Below, in pieces: positions 1 to 8,103 of a DNA stretch of 64,000 nt. The position numbers and the translations under genes are program-made. This DNA is from Phenylobacterium sp. (GTDB lineage Bacteria > Pseudomonadota > Alphaproteobacteria > Caulobacterales > Caulobacteraceae). The notes beneath the pieces are model-generated. The model saw only the letters and a list, made by a program, of their open reading frames with translations, was not told the origin of the DNA and searched no databases. Within the stretch, counting starts at the first letter, position 1, and each line of letters starts with the position of its first letter. The stretch spans positions 124,001 to 188,000 of the forward strand of contig NZ_JAUSCJ010000029.1 in assembly GCF_030651185.1 (NCBI RefSeq). The letters run 5' to 3'.

Positions 1-133
1 TGGCTTCGGTGATGGTCTTGGCTTCCACCACGGAGTCCACGCCGAAACCGCGCAACATCGTCTTGACCAAGTCGATGGCGTGGATGTTGTCGTCCACGAC
101 CATGAAATTGATGCGGGCGAGCGAAATCGACAT
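1..133 (-). CDS. Response regulator receiver protein, N-terminal fragment cut by window edge
   Basis: Reading leftwards from an ATG at 131-133, the frame stays open to base 1 and begins MSISLARINFMVVDDNIHAI. The hydrophobic strand followed by the acidic pair DD (residues 14-15) and the later LVKTMLRGFG helix is the start of a CheY-like receiver domain; the acidic pair helps bind Mg2+. Only 44 residues are visible, so the phospho-accepting aspartate and any output domain lie outside the window. Identification as a receiver fold is fairly safe. Its partner kinase and function cannot be told. Confidence 0.75.
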   Translation of the reverse strand, partial: MSISLARINFMVVDDNIHAIDLVKTMLRGFGVDSVVEAKTITEA

Positions 134-240
134 GTACGGCGGTTTCCCTAGGTCAGCCTGTGGGCGCCAGTCTCCGCCAACGTCGTCACAGGTCTGATTT
201 TCAACAAGATTCGGCTCGGCGGCAATCGCCGTAAAACGCC

Positions 241-2856
241 CTAGTCCGCCAAGGCCTTCGTCGCCAGCTCGTAGACGTTCTTGGAAAGCCCCTCCGTCGC
301 CGCGATACGCTGGAGCTCAGCCTTCATCAAGGCGCTTAATTTGGGGGCATAGCGCCGCCAGCCGCCGAGGGGCTCCACGAACCGGGCGGCCGTCATCGGA
401 TTGAACCCGTCGACCGCCAAGATAGTGTCGGCCAGGAAGCGGTAGCCTGAGCCGCTGGGGTCGTGGAACTGGGCCTGATTGGCCGCGAAGTTGGAGATCA
501 GGGCGCGCAGTCGGTTCGGGTTCGTCTGGTCGAAGGCGGGGTGAGCCGTCAGACCCATGACCCGGCCCAGCGCCCCGTCTGAGGGATCTCTGGCTTGCAG
601 GGCGAACCATTTGTCGATCACCAGGGGCTCGTTCTTCCAGCGCTCGTAGAAGTCCACGAGTGCGGCGTCGAAGGCCTCGCCGCCCAGCAGCATCAGGGCG
701 TTCAGACCGCCCATGGCGTCGGTCATGTTGATCGCCGCCCGATAGTGGCCATCGGCCAGGGTGGTGACCTCGGCGCGCGGATTGGCGGCCAGCAAATCCA
801 GGGTGGCGTTGCGCAGGGCGCGGCGTCCGGCGCTGGCGGCGTCCGGAGAGAACTCGCCCAGTTCCTGCAGCCCGATGTGCAGGCGCTTCAGGTCGTCCTC
901 CAGGTGCAGGGCAAGCCGGGTGCGCAGGGCCTCGCGGGCCTCGTGGATCGCGCCCGGGTCGGCGGGCTTCATGCCCAGGGCCAGATCGGCCTCCGAGGGC
1001 AGGGAGAGCAGAAGGGTCTTGAAGGCGGGGTCCGCGGCCTGGTCGGCCAGGCCGCGGCCCAGGGCCTCGGCATAGCGTTCCTCGCCGACCTCGTCGGGCT
1101 TGCCCAGGGCGCGGCTGGTGATCAGGGCGCGGGCGAGATCCTGGCCGGCCTCCCAGCGATTGAACAGGTCCGGGTCGCCGGCCAGCTGGACGTAGCGGTC
1201 CTTGGGCTGGGCGTCGGTCTCCAGGGTCACCGGCGCCGAGAATCCGCGCAGGGCGGAGATCACCGGCGCGGAGTCCACCCCCGTGAAGGTGACGCTGGTG
1301 GTGGCGCCATTCAGCACCACGACGGTCTCGTCCAGGGCGGCTCCGTCGCGCAGGAAGGCCTGGGTGCGGCCCTCGCCGTCCAGCAGCCCGATGCGGACCG
1401 GGAGCGGCAGGGCGCGCTTGGTGGGCTGGCCCGGCGTCGGCGCCGTGGCCTGGGTCAGGTCCAGCTTCAGGCTGCGCGTGTCGGGGTCATAGCTGTGCTT
1501 GAGGGTGACGTTGGGTGTGCCAGCCTGCTCGTACCAGGCGAAGAACTCGGTGAGGTCATCGCCGGTGACGTCGGCGAAGCAGCGGATGAATTCCTCCACC
1601 GTGGTGGCGTGACCGTCCCAGCGGTCGAAATAGAGGTCCATGCCCTCCCGGAACTTCTCATCCCCGATCAGGGTCTTGAGCATCCGGATCACCTCCGCGC
1701 CCTTCTCGTAGATGGTCGCGGTGTAGAAGTTGTCGATCTTCAGATAACTGGCGGGCCGCACCGGGTGGGACAGCGGACCCTGGTCCTCGGAGAACTGCCG
1801 CGCCCGCAGGGTCTTCACGTCCTTGATCCGCTGGACGGCCTCGCCGCGCATGTCGGCCGAGAAGCTCTGGTCGCGGAAGACCGTCAGGCCCTCCTTCATG
1901 CACAGCTGGAACCAGTCGCGGCAGGTGATGCGATCGCCGGTCCAGTTGTGGAAGTACTCGTGGGCCACCACGCTCTCGATCCGCTCATAGTCCAGATCGG
2001 TCGCGGTCTTCTCGTCGGCCAGCAGCAGGGAGGAGTTGAAGATGTTCAGCCCCTTGTTTTCCATGGCCCCGAAATTGAAGTCCCGCACGGCGACAATCAT
2101 GAACAGGTCCAGGTCATACTCTCGGCCGAACACCTCCTCGTCCCACTTCATCGCCCGCTTCAGAGAGTCCATGGCGTAGGTGGCCCGGTCCGACATGCCG
2201 GGGTCGACATAGATCTTCAGGTCGACGGTGCGGCCGGTCATGGTGACGAGCTTGTCGGCCAGCTCGTCCAGTTCACCCGCCACCAGCGCGAACAGATAGG
2301 CGGGCTTGGGGAAGGGGTCGTTCCACACGGCGTAGTGGCGGCCGCCGGCCATCACGCCGGACTCCATCAGGTTGCCGTTGGAAAGCAGGCGGTGGAACCG
2401 CTTGTCGGCCTCGACCCGGACCGTGAAGCGCGACAACACATCGGGACGGTCGGCGAACCAGGTGATCTTGCGGAAGCCCTCGGCCTCGCACTGGGTGCAG
2501 TACCGGCCGCCGGACATGTAGAGGCCGTCCAGGGCCTTGTTGGCCTCGGGATCGATCTCGACCTCGGTCTCCAGGACGAAGATGTCGGGGACGTTGGGCA
2601 CCGTCAGGAATTCGGCGTCGATGGTGCGCTCAGCCTCGCCCAGCAGCTTGCCGTCCACGGCCACCGAGATCGGCTTCAGCCGTTCGCCGTGCAGCACCAG
2701 CGGCTCGGCGTGCGCGCCATTGCGCTTGATGCTGAGCTTCGCCTTCACGCGCGTGGCGTTGGGCTCCAGGGCGAAGACCAGTTCGGTGGTCTCGATCAGG
2801 AAGGCGGGGGGACGATAGTCGGTAAGCCGGATGGGCTGGGGAGTCTCTGTGCGCAT
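241..2856 (-). CDS. pepN: Aminopeptidase N (M1 family zinc metallopeptidase)
   Basis: This 871-residue protein has the full length of bacterial PepN. The M1 substrate-binding signature GAMENKG is at residues 263-269. The zinc motif HEYFH is at 299-303, with the third zinc ligand Glu at about 322 in KEGLTVFRD. The enzyme removes N-terminal residues from peptides in the cytosol, feeding amino-acid recycling. The C-terminal half has the helical PepN extension, ending in the NKVYELATKAL-like segment typical of the family. There is no signal peptide. It stands alone, with about 100 bases to the response regulator on one side and a divergent ompW on the other. The large plus-strand ORF over the same bases (595-2919) is a shadow. 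Confidence 0.97.
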   Translation of the reverse strand: MRTETPQPIRLTDYRPPAFLIETTELVFALEPNATRVKAKLSIKRNGAHAEPLVLHGERLKPISVAVDGKLLGEAERTIDAEFLTVPNVPDIFVLETEVEIDPEANKALDGLYMSGGRYCTQCEAEGFRKITWFADRPDVLSRFTVRVEADKRFHRLLSNGNLMESGVMAGGRHYAVWNDPFPKPAYLFALVAGELDELADKLVTMTGRTVDLKIYVDPGMSDRATYAMDSLKRAMKWDEEVFGREYDLDLFMIVAVRDFNFGAMENKGLNIFNSSLLLADEKTATDLDYERIESVVAHEYFHNWTGDRITCRDWFQLCMKEGLTVFRDQSFSADMRGEAVQRIKDVKTLRARQFSEDQGPLSHPVRPASYLKIDNFYTATIYEKGAEVIRMLKTLIGDEKFREGMDLYFDRWDGHATTVEEFIRCFADVTGDDLTEFFAWYEQAGTPNVTLKHSYDPDTRSLKLDLTQATAPTPGQPTKRALPLPVRIGLLDGEGRTQAFLRDGAALDETVVVLNGATTSVTFTGVDSAPVISALRGFSAPVTLETDAQPKDRYVQLAGDPDLFNRWEAGQDLARALITSRALGKPDEVGEERYAEALGRGLADQAADPAFKTLLLSLPSEADLALGMKPADPGAIHEAREALRTRLALHLEDDLKRLHIGLQELGEFSPDAASAGRRALRNATLDLLAANPRAEVTTLADGHYRAAINMTDAMGGLNALMLLGGEAFDAALVDFYERWKNEPLVIDKWFALQARDPSDGALGRVMGLTAHPAFDQTNPNRLRALISNFAANQAQFHDPSGSGYRFLADTILAVDGFNPMTAARFVEPLGGWRRYAPKLSALMKAELQRIAATEGLSKNVYELATKALAD

Positions 2857-2964
2857 CGAACAGATTTAGGCGATCCCGACGCGAAGGGCGAGCGCCGTGG
2901 CGTGGAAACTCATCGCTGAGTTTGTGGCGCACAGACGACAGGCGTCTCGCATTCAAACGGGTGT

Positions 2965-2978
2965 TTGAGCCATGTCAA
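2965..2978. promoter_or_regulatory. FNR/FixK-like box upstream of ompW
   Basis: The sequence TTGA-gccatg-TCAA is a perfect dyad of the half-sites bound by Crp/Fnr-family regulators (TTGA-N6-TCAA). It lies about 73 bases before the ompW start. In E. coli ompW responds to FNR, and alphaproteobacteria use FixK for the same kind of site, so oxygen-responsive control is a reasonable inference. Binding has not been shown. Confidence 0.55.
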
Positions 2979-3050
2979 AGTCAAGCTCGGCCGCCGGCGC
3001 GATGACCCCGACAGCACGGCGCTCCCTCCGTGCCTTGAGGGGATAAGAAA

Positions 3051-3698
3051 ATGAAAGCCTCCACCCACGCGCTCGCCCTGGTCGGTGCGCTGGCGCTCGC
3101 CGGCTCCGCCCAGGCGCAGGAGTTCCAGCCCAAGGAAAAGGGCTTGCTGATGCTGAATGTCCGCGCCACGGCGATCTCGCCGACCGCGGACGACGCCATC
3201 ACCACGGCGGCCGGCGCTCCCACCGGCCTGCATGTCGATGTCGGGGATGACTATAAGCCGTCTCTTGGCCTGTCCTATTTCCTCACCGACCATGTCGCCG
3301 TTGAGGTGATCGCCACCACCAGCCAGCACACCATCAAGGCCCAAGGCCCGGCGACGGACGTGACGGTGCACAAGACCTGGGTCCTACCGCCGGTCGTGTC
3401 GCTTCAGTACCACTTCGCCCCGGCCGCCAAGGTCAGCCCCTATGTCGGCGCGGGCGTGAACTACATGCTGTTCCACAGCGGCAAGGATCAGAACGGCTTC
3501 AAGGTGGAGCTGGATGACGGCTTCGGCTACGCCCTGCAGGCCGGCGTCGATGTCGCGGTCAAGGGGCCGTGGAGCGCCAACCTCGACGTCAAGAAGGTGT
3601 TCTTCGAGACCGACGCCAAGATCAACGGCGGCGCCCTGAAGTCCAAGGTCAAGCTCGACCCGTGGGTTCTCTCGGTGGGCTTCGGCTACAAGTTCTAG
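3051..3698 (+). CDS. ompW: OmpW family outer-membrane protein
   Basis: A 215-residue exported beta-barrel protein. Residues 1-22 are a clear Sec signal peptide ending in SAQAQ. The mature chain has alternating beta-strand patterning and the OmpW hallmarks: LNVRATAISP near the N-terminus, a PSLGLSYFLTDHVAVEV strand, YVGAGVNYMLF, and a C-terminal strand ending VGFGYKF with the terminal Phe needed for BAM assembly. OmpW forms a small eight-stranded channel for hydrophobic compounds. The start is supported by a GAGGGGA ribosome site about 6 bases upstream. The FNR/FixK-like dyad at 2965-2978 suggests low-oxygen regulation. It converges on the next gene with a 4-base gap. Confidence 0.93.
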   Translation: MKASTHALALVGALALAGSAQAQEFQPKEKGLLMLNVRATAISPTADDAITTAAGAPTGLHVDVGDDYKPSLGLSYFLTDHVAVEVIATTSQHTIKAQGPATDVTVHKTWVLPPVVSLQYHFAPAAKVSPYVGAGVNYMLFHSGKDQNGFKVELDDGFGYALQAGVDVAVKGPWSANLDVKKVFFETDAKINGGALKSKVKLDPWVLSVGFGYKF

Positions 3699-3702
3699 GC
3701 CG

Positions 3703-4278
3703 CTACTCGGCGGCGTGGGGGGCCGATTCCGCCATCGGCTCATCCACGCTTGCCGGGACCTCCCTCAGATACTGGTCGATCTTTGCCGCCTGTTCGGCCA
3801 GCCGCTGCAGTTCCGGCGGCGCGCCGGGGGTTTCTTCGATCATCGAGGTCAACTGGCGGGCGACCGATAGCAGTCGGGGCGCCGAGGCGATGAGCCGCGC
3901 CTGGAACTCGATCTTGTGGGGATCGCGGTCGTATTCGGCGCCCGGCGTGCGCCAGCCACCCCAGTCGTTGGCGTCCGTGACCACGACCGGATAGCTGCCC
4001 GGATAGGGATGATGGCGGCAGTTCTCGGGCGTCTGCCACTTGTTGCGGGCCCGCAGCAGCCGCCAGGGGGCGCCGTCCTCAGCCAGCAACGCCTCGGACT
4101 CCTGCTCGGGCTTCAGCTCGTGGGCCTGGAAGTCGCGGCCCAGACCCACGTCATAGGTGACGCGCACGGGCTCATCGAAGCCGCGCGCCCAGACCGGCAC
4201 CAGCTTCTCAATGATGGCCCAGGCGCCAACGCTCTCGACCCAGACGCGCTGGTTCTTCTGGAATATCGCCTTGGCCAT
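3703..4278 (-). CDS. Conserved hypothetical protein, about 191 aa
   Basis: I do not recognise a named family. The protein is soluble, without signal peptide or membrane segments. It is rich in Trp and charged residues, with a well-formed N-terminal part (MAKAIFQKNQRVWVESVGAW) and a helical C-terminal tail that looks like a coiled coil (LIASAPRLLSVARQLTSMIE, then a QRLAEQAAKIDQYL segment). I chose the ATG at 4278 because GAAGGG lies 7 bases before it; an ATG at 4314 and a GTG at 4353 are in frame but have poorer ribosome sites. It is divergent from the acyl-CoA dehydrogenase pair and convergent with ompW. It is probably a lineage-specific cytosolic protein of Caulobacterales; function unknown. 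Confidence 0.75.
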   Translation of the reverse strand: MAKAIFQKNQRVWVESVGAWAIIEKLVPVWARGFDEPVRVTYDVGLGRDFQAHELKPEQESEALLAEDGAPWRLLRARNKWQTPENCRHHPYPGSYPVVVTDANDWGGWRTPGAEYDRDPHKIEFQARLIASAPRLLSVARQLTSMIEETPGAPPELQRLAEQAAKIDQYLREVPASVDEPMAESAPHAAE

Positions 4279-4329
4279 CCATACGCCCTTCGAGGTCGCC
4301 TGCAGGGTGCGCATAAGACCCTGAAATCC

Positions 4330-4344
4330 TTGACGCGAGGTCAA
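4330..4344. promoter_or_regulatory. Inverted repeat between divergent genes, possible operator
   Basis: TTGAC-gcgag-GTCAA is a perfect 5-bp inverted repeat in the spacer between the hypothetical gene (start 4278) and the acyl-CoA dehydrogenase operon (start 4422). A related TGACGCGCGAGG string follows at about 4375-4386. It could be a regulator site for the fatty-acid genes, but arms this short can occur by chance. Confidence 0.25.
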
Positions 4345-4421
4345 TCTTTCCACGGCGCGCGAGGCGCGTATGTTGACGCGCGAGGAAACTTCAACCGGCC
4401 GAAAACGGCGGATGGGCGAAC

Positions 4422-5543
4422 ATGAATTTCGATTTTTCGGACGACCAAAAATTCCTGAAGGGCGAGGCGCGCAAGTTCCTTGAGGCCAACTGCCCCACCA
4501 GCCGCGCCCGGGGGGTGCTGGAAAACAGCGCCGCGGGCCATGACGCCGAGCTGTGGAAATCCGTGGCGGCGCAAGGCTGGCTGGGCGCCGCCATTCCTGA
4601 GGAATTCGGCGGCCTGGGCCTGGGACATCTGGAACTCTGCGTCATCGCCGAGGAACTGGGCCGGGCGGTGGCCCCGATCCCCTTCGCGTCGACCGTCTAC
4701 TTCCTGGCCGAGGCGATCATGCTGGCCGGCGATGATGAGCAGAAGACCTATCTGCTGCCGAAGATCGCCGCCGGCGAAATCATTGGCGCCATCGCCACCT
4801 CCGAGGGCCCCGGCGCCACGACCGCCGCCACGCTCCAGTCCACCGTCACCGACGGCAAGCTCACCGGGGTGAAAATCCCCGTGACCGACGGCGACATCGC
4901 CGACGTCGCCCTGGTCCTCGCCAAGGAGGGCGGCAAGCCCGGCCTCTACCTTGTTGAATTGACGGGCGAGGGCGTCACCCGAGAGGCGGTGAAGACGCTG
5001 GATCCCAGCCGTGACGCCGCCAAGCTGATCTTCAAGAACGCCCCGGCCCGTCTGGTCGGGAAATCGGGCGAGGGCATCGAACTTACGGAGCAGGTGTTCG
5101 ATCGGGCCGCCGTCCTGATCGCCTTCGAACAGTGCGGCGGATCCGACCGCTGCCTCGAGATGGCCAAGGAATACGCCCTTGAGCGCTACGCGTTTGGCCG
5201 CGTCATCGCCTCTTACCAGGCCATCAAGCACAAGCTGGCCGACATGTACGTCAAGAACGAGCTGGCCCGCTCCAACGCCTATTACGGAGCCTGGGCGTTG
5301 AACACCAACGCGCCCGAGTTGCCGGTGGCCGCCAGCGCCGCCCGCATCGCGGCGTCGGAGGCCTACTGGTTCGCCTCGAAGGAAAACATCCAGACCCACG
5401 GCGGCATCGGCTTCACCTGGGAGATGGACTGCCATCTGTTCTACCGCCGCTCGCGTCAGCTCAGCCTGGTGGCCGGTGCGCCCCGGGTCTGGAAGGAACG
5501 CCTCGTCAGCCACCTCGAACGCCGCAACGCGGCGGCCGCCTAA
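4422..5543 (+). CDS. Acyl-CoA dehydrogenase family protein (first of pair)
   Basis: A 373-residue flavoprotein of the acyl-CoA dehydrogenase superfamily, which introduces an alpha-beta double bond into acyl-CoA thioesters with FAD. The helical N-terminal domain starts at MNFDFSDDQKFLKGEARKFL. A beta domain follows at about residues 115-215 (IGAIATSEGPGATT). The C-terminal helical domain carries YALERYAFGRVIASYQAIKH and the HGGIGFTWEMDCHLFYRR segment typical of the clade. The middle domain is less canonical than in the next gene, as is usual for the smaller member of paired steroid or branched-chain dehydrogenases, which work as alpha2beta2 heterotetramers. The stop is 13 bases from the next start, so the two are one operon and probably one enzyme. 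Substrate unknown. Confidence 0.9.
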   Translation: MNFDFSDDQKFLKGEARKFLEANCPTSRARGVLENSAAGHDAELWKSVAAQGWLGAAIPEEFGGLGLGHLELCVIAEELGRAVAPIPFASTVYFLAEAIMLAGDDEQKTYLLPKIAAGEIIGAIATSEGPGATTAATLQSTVTDGKLTGVKIPVTDGDIADVALVLAKEGGKPGLYLVELTGEGVTREAVKTLDPSRDAAKLIFKNAPARLVGKSGEGIELTEQVFDRAAVLIAFEQCGGSDRCLEMAKEYALERYAFGRVIASYQAIKHKLADMYVKNELARSNAYYGAWALNTNAPELPVAASAARIAASEAYWFASKENIQTHGGIGFTWEMDCHLFYRRSRQLSLVAGAPRVWKERLVSHLERRNAAAA

Positions 5544-5556
5544 GGGACATCGGATC

Positions 5557-6783
5557 ATGGATTTCAACGACAGCCCCGACGAAGCCGCCTACCGCCAGCA
5601 GGTCCGCGAATGGCTTGAGGCCAACGCCCCCAAGACCCGCGTCGGCGGCGACCCCGAGGGCGGGGACGGCATGGCCGCCTCCAAGGCCTGGCAGGCCAGG
5701 AAGGCCGAGGCCGGCTACGCCTGCATCACCTGGCCCAAGGAATGGGGCGGGCAGGGCGGAACCCCGGTTCAGAACGTCATCTTCAGCCAGGAGGAGGCGA
5801 AGTATCCGATCCCCGGCAATCCATTCCAGATCGGCCTGGGGATGTGCGTCCCCACGGTGATGACCTTCGCCGACGAGGAGACCAAGAAGCGGTTTGTCGG
5901 TCCTGCCCTGCGCGGCGAGGAGATCTGGAGCCAACTGTTCTCCGAACCCTCCGGTGGCTCGGACGTGGCGGGCGCGCGCACCAAGGCTGAACGCGCGCCG
6001 GACGGTTCTGGCGACTGGATCATCTCGGGCCAGAAGGTGTGGACGACAGGCGCCCAGTTCTCGGACTTCGGCATCGTGATCACGCGGACCAGCCCGGACA
6101 AGCCCAAGCACAAGGGCCTGACCATGTTCTGGATCGACATGAAGGACCCTGGCGTCGAGGTGAAGCCGATCCATCAGATGTCGGGCGGGTCGGGGTTCAA
6201 CGAGGTGTTCTTTACCGACGTGCGGGTCAAGGACAGCCAGAGGCTCGGCGCGGTGGACGAGGGCTGGAAGGTCAGCCTGGTGACGCTGATGAACGAGCGG
6301 CTGGCCGTAGGCGGTCAGACCGGCGCCGGCTGGCAACAGTTCATGGAGGCGGCGCGCAACACGCCCGGCCTCGACGGTGGTTCGGCCCTGAAGGACGGGG
6401 CGCTGCGCGAGAAGCTGGCGGACTGGTACGTGCAGGCCGAGGGGCTGAAGCACACGCGTAACCGCACCATGACAGCGCTTTCACGAGGCCAGACGCCCGG
6501 CCCCGAGAGCTCGATCGGCAAGATCATCTCGGCGGTGCAGATGCAGGAGCTGGGCAATACGGCCATCGAGATGCTGGACCAGTACGGGATCATCGACGAT
6601 CCGGAACTGGCCTCGCTGAACGGCGCCTTCCACTTCTCGCTGATGTTCGGCCCGGGTCTGCGGATCGCCGGCGGGACTGACGAGATCCTGCGCAACATCA
6701 TCGCCGAGCGGGTTCTGGGCCTGCCCGGAGACATCCGGGTCGACAAGGACGTGCCCTTCAAGGACATGCCGACCGGTCGCTAG
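5557..6783 (+). CDS. Acyl-CoA dehydrogenase family protein (second of pair)
   Basis: A 408-residue acyl-CoA dehydrogenase. It has an N-terminal helical domain (MDFNDSPDEAAYRQQVREWL), a FAD-binding middle domain with WSQLFSEPSGGSDVAGARTKA at about residue 125, and a C-terminal domain with LNGAFHFSLMFGPGLRIAGG, ending in GGTDEILRNIIAERVLGLPG, which matches the FadE-type signature. The ATG at 5557 follows the upstream gene by 13 bases; longer upstream readings would overlap that gene. Together with the preceding gene it probably forms a hetero-oligomeric dehydrogenase of the FadE26-34 kind used for sterol side chains or branched acyl chains. That assignment is an inference from gene pairing. Its stop overlaps the convergent glycosyltransferase stop by 4 bases. 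Confidence 0.92.
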   Translation: MDFNDSPDEAAYRQQVREWLEANAPKTRVGGDPEGGDGMAASKAWQARKAEAGYACITWPKEWGGQGGTPVQNVIFSQEEAKYPIPGNPFQIGLGMCVPTVMTFADEETKKRFVGPALRGEEIWSQLFSEPSGGSDVAGARTKAERAPDGSGDWIISGQKVWTTGAQFSDFGIVITRTSPDKPKHKGLTMFWIDMKDPGVEVKPIHQMSGGSGFNEVFFTDVRVKDSQRLGAVDEGWKVSLVTLMNERLAVGGQTGAGWQQFMEAARNTPGLDGGSALKDGALREKLADWYVQAEGLKHTRNRTMTALSRGQTPGPESSIGKIISAVQMQELGNTAIEMLDQYGIIDDPELASLNGAFHFSLMFGPGLRIAGGTDEILRNIIAERVLGLPGDIRVDKDVPFKDMPTGR

Positions 6784-8093
6784 GCTCTCCAGGCCATCGG
6801 CTGCGGCGCGGCCGAGCCCATGACGAGTTCGCCATAGAGGCGGGTAAGGCCCTCAAAGGTCCGCTCCCAGCTATGGCGCAACTCGGCTCGAGCGCGGGCG
6901 GCGGCCGAAAGGTCCCCGAGATTGCGGGCGAACAGGGCCTCGATCGCTTCGGCGAGACCGCCGGGGTCGACCTCGTGCGCCAGTTGGCCGACCTCGTTGT
7001 CGATCAGCTCGGAGACGCCCCCGCGCGAGGGCCCCACCACCGGCAGACCGGCGGCCAGGGCTTCCAGCACGACAAGGCCGAAGGGCTCGTTCTCATTGGC
7101 ATGGACGCAGGCGTCGCAGCTGGCGATCAGGCGCGCCAGGGCCACGGGATCGGCCTCGTAGTCAAGGCTGATGACCTGGGGCGAGATGCGCACATCCTTG
7201 CCCGCGCCCACCAGGATCAGGTGGTAGGGATCGCCCAGGCGTTCCACGGCGCAGACGATGGACTCGATGTTCTTCTCACGAGCCGGCCGGCCGGCGAAGA
7301 CCAGGATGCGGGCGTTCCAGGGCAGGCCCAGCCGCTTGCGCAGGGCGGCAGGATCGGCCCGACCGGGATGGAAGAGCTCAGTGTCGACCCCCAACATCTG
7401 GACGCTCACCTTTTCCACGCCCGCCTCGGCCAAACGCAAGGCCATGTGGCGGCTGGGCGCCACCACCCGGTCGAAGCGCTGATAGACGTCGGCCCAGCGC
7501 TTCATGGCCGGGGCTTCCGCCCAGTCGCCGAAATGCAAGGCCGCGAGCGCCGCGGCGTCGGTGTGGCAGAAGCCCACGACCGGGACGCCCAGCATCTCGC
7601 CGGTGTCGAGAGCCGCGTGGCCCGGCACGAAGATGTCCCCGGCCTCAAGGATATCGGGCGACAGCATCCGCAGCACGGTTTCCCATTTCGCGGCGTTGGC
7701 GGGCATGCGGTAGCCGTCGCCGAACGGCAGGCGGGCCGCGGCGACGGTGACCACGCCGGGTTCGGAAAGGCCTGTGGTCGCCCCCGGCGTCACCAGGGTA
7801 TGGCGGATGTCGGGGCGGCGCTTGGCCAGCCAGGCCTGCTTGGCGTTCAAGTAGCGCTTCACGCCGCCGGAGCGCGGCGCGTACATCATGGTGGTGTCGA
7901 TCAGGTGGAACCCCACGCGGCCCGGCGCACCGAAATAGGGCGCCTCGGAGGGGTCCAGACGGATCAGGTTTTCCTGGTCCGGAGCGGTGACGTCATACAC
8001 GCGAGCGCCCTCATGTGGGGGTGGGGTCTCATCAGGCAACGAACGGCGCGGCCGTTTGTTGCGGCCGCGCCTCCGGTTGAAGGCAGAACGCAT
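6780..8093 (-). CDS. Glycosyltransferase family 4-like protein
   Basis: The 437-residue product has the two Rossmann-like domains of GT-B glycosyltransferases. The acceptor domain begins at VGFHLIDTTMMYAPRSGGVKRYL. The donor domain has RILVFAGRPAREKNIESIV, then SCDACVHANENEPFGLVVLEALAAGLPVVG with the EPFGLVVLEA motif that binds the nucleotide-sugar, and a GGVSELI segment. It would transfer a sugar from an activated donor to an envelope glycan or lipid; the exact product is unknown. An upstream TTG at 8162 is in frame, but starting there would overlap the VWA gene, so I use the ATG at 8093, which leaves 10 bases between them. The N-terminal 40 residues are very basic (NRRRGRNKRPRRS) and may be a membrane-contact tail. 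Confidence 0.88.
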   Translation of the reverse strand: MRSAFNRRRGRNKRPRRSLPDETPPPHEGARVYDVTAPDQENLIRLDPSEAPYFGAPGRVGFHLIDTTMMYAPRSGGVKRYLNAKQAWLAKRRPDIRHTLVTPGATTGLSEPGVVTVAAARLPFGDGYRMPANAAKWETVLRMLSPDILEAGDIFVPGHAALDTGEMLGVPVVGFCHTDAAALAALHFGDWAEAPAMKRWADVYQRFDRVVAPSRHMALRLAEAGVEKVSVQMLGVDTELFHPGRADPAALRKRLGLPWNARILVFAGRPAREKNIESIVCAVERLGDPYHLILVGAGKDVRISPQVISLDYEADPVALARLIASCDACVHANENEPFGLVVLEALAAGLPVVGPSRGGVSELIDNEVGQLAHEVDPGGLAEAIEALFARNLGDLSAAARARAELRHSWERTFEGLTRLYGELVMGSAAPQPMAWRA

Positions 8094-8103
8094 CGCCGTG
8101 GAT

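Noticed and set aside
595-2919. 774-residue plus-strand ORF over pepN
   Set aside because: It is antisense to a full, well-motifed aminopeptidase N gene. Low-complexity, Gly/Gln/Val-rich content and no domain signature mark it as a GC-driven shadow.
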